Shown here piece after piece: positions 1 through 6,060 of a stretch of DNA of 14,426 nucleotides. Source of the stretch: Bacillota bacterium (GTDB taxonomy: Bacteria > Bacillota > Desulfotomaculia > Desulfotomaculales > Desulfallaceae); NCBI GenBank assembly GCA_009781965.1, contig WQUS01000121.1, positions 1 to 14,426 of the forward strand, read 5' to 3'. How positions within the stretch are numbered: the stretch's first letter is position 1; each line of letters starts with the position of its first letter. A model generated the notes under the pieces. The model ran no database searches, was not told the origin of the DNA, and saw only the letters and a program-made list of their open reading frames with translations. A program made the position numbers and the translations under genes.

Positions 1-228
1 TCCGGCGGCTGCTGGGTGATGGATTCACGGGTCTGGCTGGCGGTGGTAACCGTTACGGATGATGGCGCGGGGCAGCTGGTGGCGACGGTGGCTTATCCGG
101 ACGGCCTGCCGCTCTTTGTCAATCGCTTTTGCCGGCCCGGCGGCGGCAGTTGCAATGCCCTGATTAAAGCGGCGAGTATGTGTAAGATGTTCCAGATTGT
201 CCAACAGGGTACGCAGTTTTTTCTTTAG
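1..228 (+). CDS. Giant isopeptide-repeat surface protein, upstream paralogue (C-terminal end only)
   Basis: This is the 3' end of a gene that begins before the window. Frame 1 is open from base 1 to the TAG at 226-228 and encodes the last part of a Spy0128/FctA-type repeat followed by a Cys-rich tail. Visible marks are GGCW, a TVTDDGAGQLVATV strand, YPDGLPLFVNRF carrying the expected isopeptide Asn, then a tail ending QQGTQFFL. The segment is nearly identical to the C-terminus of the complete gene at 561-5366, including four Cys positions (GGC, RFC, GSC, SMC), so the two genes are tandem paralogues. There is no LPXTG motif, hydrophobic helix or charged tail, so it is not sortase-anchored. By analogy with the complete copy I infer a structural, probably spore-surface, protein. 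A start at the internal ATG (16) is unlikely because the frame continues upstream with family sequence. Confidence 0.85.
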   Translation, partial: SGGCWVMDSRVWLAVVTVTDDGAGQLVATVAYPDGLPLFVNRFCRPGGGSCNALIKAASMCKMFQIVQQGTQFFL

Positions 229-257
229 CTAAAGAAGAATAATATTAAGGTTTGTTA

Positions 258-392
258 GTACTCAAAGTGAATACGGCACGCCAAACCGTTAACCGGAAGC
301 GACTTCTCAAAAGAGCATGAGCGCACGGTTAACTCGAGGTTCGAAGTTCGAGGTTCGAGGTTCGAGACTATTCAGTGTGTGCTGAACAATAC
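258..392 (+). repeat. Degenerate copy of the post-gene structured element
   Basis: This segment matches the element at 5396-5503 that follows the paralogous gene. It starts with the same GTACTCAAAGTGAATACGGC block and carries the left arm CGGCACGCCAAACCGTTA (274-291). It ends with the same GCTGAACA.TACCTTA block before an identical terminator. The right arm of the long stem is missing after GGTTAAC (327-333) and is replaced by a 7-bp tandem repeat. A shorter perfect 8-bp stem remains (288-295 with 326-333). It may be a decayed RNA structure or a palindromic repeat unit duplicated with the gene; its function is unknown. Confidence 0.7.
334..368 (+). repeat. Heptanucleotide microsatellite (TCGAGGT)n
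   Basis: Five consecutive 7-bp units are present: TCGAGGT, TCGAAGT, TCGAGGT, TCGAGGT, TCGAGAC. The tract sits exactly where the right arm of the long inverted repeat is found in the other copy of this element. It looks like slippage expansion after a deletion or substitution. It lies outside any coding region. Confidence 0.85.
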
Positions 393-397
393 CTTAT

Positions 398-423
398 AAA
401 CTCCTGCGGGAGTTTTCTTTTTA
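398..423 (+). terminator. Rho-independent terminator of the upstream paralogue
   Basis: The stem AAACTCC (398-404) pairs with GGAGTTT (409-415) around a TGCG loop and runs into a T-rich tail (TTTTCTTTTTAT). The same stem and tail follow the second copy of the gene at 5510-5535. It separates the two giant genes into independent transcription units. Confidence 0.85.
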
Positions 424-430
424 TCCTTTA

Positions 431-466
431 GGTAAGTGCCGGCCATCTGTATGGCCGGCACTTACC
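431..466. repeat. Perfect 16-bp inverted repeat
   Basis: GGTAAGTGCCGGCCAT (431-446) is followed by the 4-base loop CTGT and its exact reverse complement (451-466). There is no T-run on either side, so it is not a typical terminator. It lies between the first terminator and the promoter of the giant gene. It could be a back-up structure, a REP-like palindrome or an operator; nothing in the sequence decides between these. Confidence 0.8.
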
Positions 467-496
467 GATCGTTATGTTGATTACCGCTCATCTTTC

Positions 497-524
497 ACTT
501 ATTAAACCTACCAAACATATGATA
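497..524 (+). promoter_or_regulatory. Sigma-K-type (mother-cell sporulation) promoter candidate
   Basis: CATATGATA at 516-524 matches the sigma-K -10 consensus CATANNNTA at all fixed positions. A CACT containing the -35 AC lies at 496-499, with 17 bases between AC and the -10, which is the expected geometry. The transcript would start near 531, leaving about 30 nt of leader with a strong ribosome binding site before the TTG at 561. The consensus is established for Bacillus; its use here is inference. The motif is short and could occur by chance, but its position is right. Confidence 0.5.
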
Positions 525-545
525 TGAGTGAGAAAATATCCCTGC

Positions 546-552
546 GGAGGGG
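546..552 (+). promoter_or_regulatory. Ribosome binding site deciding the TTG start at 561
   Basis: GGAGGGG lies 8 bases before the TTG at 561. The earlier in-frame GTG at 528 has no comparable site, directly follows an in-frame TGA (525-527) and would precede the predicted transcript start. The TTG is therefore the better start. Confidence 0.7.
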
Positions 553-560
553 TTGATTTA

Positions 561-3500
561 TTGAATAAGGATATAATTCCCGCAACTTTTCCGGGACCGG
601 CGCCGGACCCGGCGCCAAGAGCGAGCTTTTCCGCCGGCGATCAGGCGTCGCTGTTCAGTGCGGCTGCAGCCGCGCCTGACGGATTACTGACGATTATTAT
701 GCTGACGAACAATATTATCCTGACAGTAGGGGGGCCTCTTGTGATCGCCCCCAACAAGATCATTATGCTGGCCGGGAATTACACTCTGACCCAAGCCGTG
801 ACAATGCAACCCACTGTTAGTGTGGTCGGCCCGGGAAATTTGACCATCGATGGTGTTACCATCACCCATATACCCGGACAAACCGGCTCCGGTGTGTATA
901 TGGCTCCTAACCCTAACACTGGCGCCGTAGGCGCGCTGACCATGAATAACGGTTTGATCACCGGCAATACAACCACTACTTACGGCGGCGGTGTAAGTAT
1001 AACCGGCGGAACATTTACCATGATCAACGGCGCCATTACCAACAACCGGGCGGATCGAGTGGGCGGCGGGGTATATATAGGTTTCGGAACCTTTGATATG
1101 CGGGGCGGGCAAATTTCCAGCAATCAAGCCACCGGCGTCGGGACGTCGATCAATACAGGATTTGGCGGCGGGATACACAGCACCGCAAGCGACATTACCA
1201 TGACCGGCGGCGTTATCAGCAACAATAGCGCCGCCCGGGATGGCGGCGGAATCTGCCACTACTCCCTATTTCCCATTAGTATCGGCGGCAATGCGTCAAT
1301 TACCGGCAATACTGCCGGCAGATCCGGCGGCGGGATCTGGGTTCCCCATGATAACTTGGCTAACTTCACTGTCGGGCCGGCCGTGTTATTTGCCAACAAC
1401 AGTGCTTCCACAGTCACAAACCGCAACCCGGCTGACGACGCCGTTTATTTTAGGAATATCCTGGGTAGTCGCTGGACCGCACCGTTGACCCAAGGTTATA
1501 ACAATTACGACATTGGCTTTGAAGACCAGCCGGCTGGTTTCGGTGTGTACGTAGCTAATATAAGAGCTAATAAGAGCGCCATTGGCGCGGCTTTGCCGGC
1601 TCAGCCATTTCAATTCGGCCTCTTCGATCATAACGGACGACTAGTTACTGTTGCAACTAATGTAGGCGGGACAATTGTTTTTCCGCCTGTCCATTTTGCC
1701 TGGTACTATCGCTATCCTTACACTATCCGTGAGCTGACTCCCTCGGGCAATGGCTGGATCACAGACGGCAGGATTTACCAAGTGTACATCGGGATCTATA
1801 TGGGTGGCATGGATTTTACTGATACCAGCGTTGAGTACCCGCAAGGTATTCCGAGCTTTGTTAACAGATACTCAGCCGCGCCGGCAGTTGTAATCCTTAC
1901 CGCCAGGAAATCCGCCGTGGGGGCGCCGCTGCCCAGCGGGCGCTTCAGCTTTGGCGTATTTGACGGGAGCGGCAACCTGATTACCAATGTTGTCAAAGAC
2001 GCCTCCGGGGAGCTAACCTTTTCCGGCATCACCCTTAACGCGCCCGGGGTATATAACTACACCATCCGGGAGTTGACCCCATCCGGCGATGGCTGGACCA
2101 CTGATAGCACCAGCTATCCCGTAACCGTCACGGTTACCGATAACAACATGGGCCAGCTGGTAGCCAGTATTACCTACCCGGAAGGCGAGCCTGCATTTGT
2201 CAACACCTATAGCGCGGCGCCGGCGGAGGTGGACTTCGCCGTCACCAAAACCGCTTTGGGCGCACCCTTGCCGGACGGAGGCTTCTACTTCGGGCTATAT
2301 GACGAGAGCGGCGACCTTATTGCCACCGCGGCCAACAACGCTTCCGGCTTCGTCTCCTTCCCCACTGTTACCATTATCGCACCAGGGGTTTACCACTACA
2401 CGATCCGGGAGTTGACCCCCCCTATTAACGGCTGGGCGATAGACGGCAGCATCTACCCGGTCACCGTCACCGTCACCGATAACAGCGCGGGCCAGCTAAT
2501 CCCCAGTATCGACTACCAAGGGGGCGCCATTGGCTTGCCCAACTTTGTAAACATCTACTCCGCGCGCGCCGCGGAACTAACCCTCAGCGCCACCAAACTG
2601 GCAGTGGGGGCGCCCCTGCCAGCCGGACGCTTCGACTTTGGCGTGTTTGACCAAAACGGCAACCTTATTGCTGTCGCGGCCAACGACGGGGCCGGCAACG
2701 TGAATTTCCCCACCGTTACCTTTAGCGCCCCCGGCCTTTACAATTACACCATCCGCGAGATCTCCCTGAGCATGGGCGGCTGGACGGTAGACAACACAGT
2801 CTACCCGGTGATCATCCGGGTGACCGATAACGGCTTGGGCGAACTGCTCACGGCGATTAGCTACCCGGAGGGTGTACCCAGCTTTACCAATAGTTTTAGC
2901 CCCATTCCCACCTCCGATATCCTGGTGGTATTCAAGAAATTACTGGGCTGGAATCATCCGGAGATCCCCTTCACCTTCGGCCGGTTTGACGAAGGCGGCA
3001 ACCTGATTGACACCGCCCAGAATGTGGGCGGCGTGGTAGAGTTTGCGCCGCTCACTTATACCGCAACAGGAGTTTACAACTATATCGTACGTGAACTCAC
3101 CCCATCCGGTAGCGGCTGGGCCACGGACAGCAACCTTTACCCGGTGACGGTCACCATTACCCAGGAAAACGGCCAGCTGATCAAAACAATCACTTATCCG
3201 GATGGCCAGCCGACTTTCATCAACCGCTACGCGGCAACCCCGGCGGAAGCAGTGGTTACGGCGAGCAAAACCGCCCTGGGCGCTACTCTTGTATCCGGCG
3301 AATTTACCTTCACCTTGTTTGATCAAGAGGGCAGTCCCGTGGCTAAAGGGACCAATGACGCTGCCGGCAACGTAATCTTCCCGCCCATTAACCTTAGCGC
3401 GCCGGGATTATACAACTATACGGTGAGCGAAACCGACAGCCCGGCCGGTTGGACGCCGGACCCAGGGACCTTCCCGGTGCTTGTCACTGTTACCGATAAC

Positions 3501-5366
3501 CAGGCGGGCCAGTTAGTGGCAACTGTCAGTTACCCGGCAGGCCTGCCCGGCTTTACTAATGTTTTTAGCCCGGCGCCCGCCAGCGCCGGCGTGGTGGTCT
3601 TTAAGAAACTGCTTAATTGGGACCGCCCTGAGGTTCCGTTTCTCTTTGGCCTTTTTGACCTCAATGGTGATCTCATCTCCACCGTGCAGAGCGCCGGCGG
3701 CGTGGTAGAATTTCCACCGCTTACTTATCCGGAACCGGGAGTTTTTAACTATGAGGTGCGGGAGCTGAGCCTTGCCGGCGCCGGGTGGCTCCCGGACGGC
3801 GGAAGTTACCCGGTGTCGGTTACTGTCAGCGCCGCGGGCGGGGAACTGGTCGCTAACGTCAGCTACCCGGGCGGGCAGCCGACTTTCGTTAACATCTACG
3901 CCCCGACTGCGGCGCAGGCGGCTATCGCGGCGCACAAAACCGCTGTGGGCGCTCCTCTGGCCGCCGGCGATTTTGTTTTCGGTGTGTTTGACAGCAACGG
4001 CATCCCGGTGGCCAAAGAAGTCAATGATGCCGACGGAGAGGTGTCCTTCCCGGACCTTACCCTCACCTCGCCCGGAGTATATGACTACACAGTGCGCGAG
4101 ACTGCCGCTCCTCCCGGCTGGAGCCTGGACGCAACTGTTTATCGCGCTGTAGTGACCGTGAACGATAACGGGATGGGGCAGCTGATCGCGTCGGTCAGCT
4201 ACCCGGACGGCTTCCCCGGGTTTACGGACACCTTTGCGCCGGCCCCGGCGGAGCTGCTGCTGACAGCGACTAAAACCGCGGTTGGCGCGCCTCTTTTAGC
4301 CGATATGTTTAGCTTCGCCGTGTTTGACACTGTTGGCAATCCGCTGGTTTCCGCTGTAAACGACGCTGCCGGCAATGTGGCCTTCCCGGCTATTGAACTT
4401 CCCGGGCCGGGAGTGTACGACTACACGGTGCGGGAGACCGGCTCGCCTGCCGGTTGGACCGCTGACACAACTGTTTACCCGGTTGTGGTCACTGTGACCG
4501 ATGACGGAGTTGGGCAACTGATCGTAGCGGTCAGCTACCCGGAGGGTTTCCCTGAGTTCACGAATACCTTTGGGCCGGCCCCGGCGGAACTGCTGCTGAC
4601 CGCGCATACAACAGCGGTTAATGCGCCTCTGGAAGCGGGCATGTTTACCTTTACTGTGTTTGACAGTAACGGCAATCCGGTGGCTTACGCTACCAACGAT
4701 GCTGCTGGCAATGTGGCCTTCCCGGTTATGGTGTTCACGGCAATCGGGGTGTATGACTACACGGTGCGGGAGACCGGCTCGCCTGACGGCTGGCTTCCGG
4801 ACACAAGGGTTTTTCCGGTGCTCGTTACCGTGAGCGATAACGGGTCGGGGCAACTGGTGGCGACGGTGACTTATCCGGACGGTTACCCCAGCTTCACGAA
4901 CACTTTCGTGGGGCCGGAGCCGCCAAAGCCGGCGACGGCGACGGTTGAAGCCTGTAAGCGGCTTTGCGGCGCGCGCCTGTGCGGGGATGATTTTACCTTC
5001 GGACTGTTTGATCAGCATGGCCATGAGGTCGCCAGAGCTACCAATGACCGGTGCGGTAAGATTGTATTCCCGGCAGTGACCTTCGCCCAACCGGGCCTGT
5101 TTAACTACACGGTGCGCGAGCTGAATCAATCCGGCGGCTGCTGGATGATGGATCCGCGGATCTGGCCGGTGACGGTGGCCGTTACGACTGTTACGGATAA
5201 CGGCGCGGGGCAGCTGGTGGCAACGGTGACTTATCCGGAGGGCCGGCCGCTCCTGGTCAATCGCTTTTGCCCGCCCGCCGCCGGAAGATGCAATGTCCTG
5301 ATTAAAGCGGCGAGTATTTGTAAGATGTACCAGATTGTCCAACAAGGTACACAATTCTTTCTTTAG
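561..5366 (+). CDS. Giant beta-helix plus isopeptide-repeat surface protein, no signal peptide
   Basis: About 1601 aa from the TTG at 561. Residues ~1-40 are Pro/Ala-rich. Residues ~50-285 hold short repeats with GGGV/GGGI, GGxI and SNN motifs typical of right-handed parallel beta-helix (PMP-like) proteins. From ~330 to ~1565 there are eleven ~110-residue Spy0128/FctA-type (pilin isopeptide-linkage) repeats. Each has a Lys in strand A (TKTAVGAPL or FKKLL), a Glu in an IRE/VRE motif, a TVTDNxxGQL strand and a closing F-[VT]-N. Repeats 5 and 7 form a distinct FKKLL subtype. Repeat 8 ends in Asp (D1223) instead of Asn, and repeat 10 has Thr (T1350) in place of Lys. Repeat 11 and the tail carry eight Cys; only one other Cys is present, near residue 232. 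No signal peptide is possible, because an in-frame stop lies just upstream, and there is no LPXTG or transmembrane anchor. In the family such repeats form self-cross-linked rods. A spore-surface location is inference, from the missing secretion signal, the sigma-K-like promoter and the nearby collagen genes. Confidence 0.85.
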   Translation: MNKDIIPATFPGPAPDPAPRASFSAGDQASLFSAAAAAPDGLLTIIMLTNNIILTVGGPLVIAPNKIIMLAGNYTLTQAVTMQPTVSVVGPGNLTIDGVTITHIPGQTGSGVYMAPNPNTGAVGALTMNNGLITGNTTTTYGGGVSITGGTFTMINGAITNNRADRVGGGVYIGFGTFDMRGGQISSNQATGVGTSINTGFGGGIHSTASDITMTGGVISNNSAARDGGGICHYSLFPISIGGNASITGNTAGRSGGGIWVPHDNLANFTVGPAVLFANNSASTVTNRNPADDAVYFRNILGSRWTAPLTQGYNNYDIGFEDQPAGFGVYVANIRANKSAIGAALPAQPFQFGLFDHNGRLVTVATNVGGTIVFPPVHFAWYYRYPYTIRELTPSGNGWITDGRIYQVYIGIYMGGMDFTDTSVEYPQGIPSFVNRYSAAPAVVILTARKSAVGAPLPSGRFSFGVFDGSGNLITNVVKDASGELTFSGITLNAPGVYNYTIRELTPSGDGWTTDSTSYPVTVTVTDNNMGQLVASITYPEGEPAFVNTYSAAPAEVDFAVTKTALGAPLPDGGFYFGLYDESGDLIATAANNASGFVSFPTVTIIAPGVYHYTIRELTPPINGWAIDGSIYPVTVTVTDNSAGQLIPSIDYQGGAIGLPNFVNIYSARAAELTLSATKLAVGAPLPAGRFDFGVFDQNGNLIAVAANDGAGNVNFPTVTFSAPGLYNYTIREISLSMGGWTVDNTVYPVIIRVTDNGLGELLTAISYPEGVPSFTNSFSPIPTSDILVVFKKLLGWNHPEIPFTFGRFDEGGNLIDTAQNVGGVVEFAPLTYTATGVYNYIVRELTPSGSGWATDSNLYPVTVTITQENGQLIKTITYPDGQPTFINRYAATPAEAVVTASKTALGATLVSGEFTFTLFDQEGSPVAKGTNDAAGNVIFPPINLSAPGLYNYTVSETDSPAGWTPDPGTFPVLVTVTDNQAGQLVATVSYPAGLPGFTNVFSPAPASAGVVVFKKLLNWDRPEVPFLFGLFDLNGDLISTVQSAGGVVEFPPLTYPEPGVFNYEVRELSLAGAGWLPDGGSYPVSVTVSAAGGELVANVSYPGGQPTFVNIYAPTAAQAAIAAHKTAVGAPLAAGDFVFGVFDSNGIPVAKEVNDADGEVSFPDLTLTSPGVYDYTVRETAAPPGWSLDATVYRAVVTVNDNGMGQLIASVSYPDGFPGFTDTFAPAPAELLLTATKTAVGAPLLADMFSFAVFDTVGNPLVSAVNDAAGNVAFPAIELPGPGVYDYTVRETGSPAGWTADTTVYPVVVTVTDDGVGQLIVAVSYPEGFPEFTNTFGPAPAELLLTAHTTAVNAPLEAGMFTFTVFDSNGNPVAYATNDAAGNVAFPVMVFTAIGVYDYTVRETGSPDGWLPDTRVFPVLVTVSDNGSGQLVATVTYPDGYPSFTNTFVGPEPPKPATATVEACKRLCGARLCGDDFTFGLFDQHGHEVARATNDRCGKIVFPAVTFAQPGLFNYTVRELNQSGGCWMMDPRIWPVTVAVTTVTDNGAGQLVATVTYPEGRPLLVNRFCPPAAGRCNVLIKAASICKMYQIVQQGTQFFL

Positions 5367-5395
5367 ACAAAAAGGGATATCATTCAGGTTTGTTA

Positions 5396-5503
5396 GTACT
5401 CAAAGTGAATACGGCACGCCAAACCGTTAGCCGTAAGCGATTTCTCGAAAGAGCATGAGCGCACGGTTAACGGTTTGGCGTGCCGCTTGATGCTGAACAG
5501 TAC
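5396..5503 (+). repeat. Structured inverted-repeat element downstream of the giant gene (intact copy)
   Basis: An 18-bp perfect inverted repeat (5412-5429 with 5468-5485) extends through one G.U pair to a 23-bp stem (5412-5434 with 5463-5485). Inside it are a GCG/CGC stem and a CTC-GAAA-GAG tetraloop hairpin (5444-5453). Outside it GTACT (5396-5400) can pair with AGTAC (5499-5503). No T-run follows the big stem; a separate terminator comes just after. A partly decayed copy lies at 258-392. It could be an mRNA 3' stabilising structure, a small RNA or a palindromic repeat. I do not recognise it as a known riboswitch or insertion sequence. Confidence 0.7.
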
Positions 5504-5509
5504 CTTAAT

Positions 5510-5535
5510 AAACTCCTGCGGGAGTTTTCTTTTTA
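5510..5535 (+). terminator. Rho-independent terminator of the giant gene, shared at a convergent junction
   Basis: AAACTCC (5510-5516), loop TGCG and GGAGTTT (5521-5527) are followed by TCTTTTTAT. The T-tail overlaps the stop codon of the convergent gene that ends at 5533. On the minus strand the same stem is followed only by a weak TTTATT tail, so it may end transcription in both directions, less efficiently on that strand. Confidence 0.85.
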
Positions 5536-6060
5536 TACCGGCACCACCGGCAGGCCGTCTTCCTCCCGCCGGCGGGAGTCTTCTTCCACCAGGTCGCGGA
5601 TGCGCCGGTCCGTGAGCATGAGCTGCCAGGCTTGTTGTACGGTGTGAATAAACTTTGCTTCCAATGTATAGTGAGCTGTAATCAGCGGACACTGGTAGGG
5701 GAGCTCCATTGTTTCGTAGAGCAGCTGCAGTCTGCCGTCCCGGTGCAGGTGCGGCGCCAGGGGGAAAAAACGGCAGGCCAGGGGACGCATGTCCCGGGGG
5801 CAGGCGCCGTTGCAGCGCACAAAATAAACCGGTTTCGGCCAGGAAAGCGGAAAATCATAATCAGCCGGGTCCTGCTCCTCCCAGAGCAGCCAGTCTTCAC
5901 TGCGGGTGAACATAATTTCTTCCCCCGGGAAAAGGTAGGCGCCCAGGTTGTCTTGTTTGCCGGGCTGGCAGCAGATGCTGCCGCACAAGTCGCCGCAGTT
6001 GCTTTTCAGCGGGGTGGGAGCCGCGGTAAGGCGGTAGAGAAACTGATAATCCAGGCTCAT
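5533..6060 (-). CDS. YkgJ-type cysteine-cluster protein
   Basis: 175 aa. Eight Cys sit in an arrangement like that of the YkgJ/UPF0153 'zinc- or iron-chelating' family: C22, C26, C30 and C31 (NCGDLCGSICC), then C83, C87 and C96 (RCNGACPRDMRPLACRFFPL), then C124 (YQCP). Such proteins are proposed to bind zinc or an iron-sulfur cluster; their reaction is unknown. The C-terminus (about 150-170) is charged and probably helical. There is no signal peptide, so it is likely cytoplasmic. The start codon ATG (6060-6058) overlaps the TGA of ftsK as ATGA and no good ribosome site is seen, so translation is probably coupled to ftsK. The gene ends at the convergent terminator shared with the giant gene. 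The family assignment is fairly sure; the function is not known. Confidence 0.8.
   Translation of the reverse strand: MSLDYQFLYRLTAAPTPLKSNCGDLCGSICCQPGKQDNLGAYLFPGEEIMFTRSEDWLLWEEQDPADYDFPLSWPKPVYFVRCNGACPRDMRPLACRFFPLAPHLHRDGRLQLLYETMELPYQCPLITAHYTLEAKFIHTVQQAWQLMLTDRRIRDLVEEDSRRREEDGLPVVPV

Noticed and set aside
528..560. GTG at 528 as the start of the giant gene
   Set aside because: It has no ribosome site, follows an in-frame TGA directly and lies before the predicted transcript start; the TTG at 561 has GGAGGGG at good spacing.
4296..5354. Long minus-strand frame (352 codons) opposite the giant gene
   Set aside because: It is antisense to the repeat array, its internal repetition mirrors the isopeptide repeats, and it has no recognisable domain.
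5396..5503. Inverted repeat as an insertion sequence or known riboswitch
   Set aside because: There is no transposase frame, no target duplication is visible, it lies 3' of the gene, and the conserved core does not match any riboswitch class I recognise.
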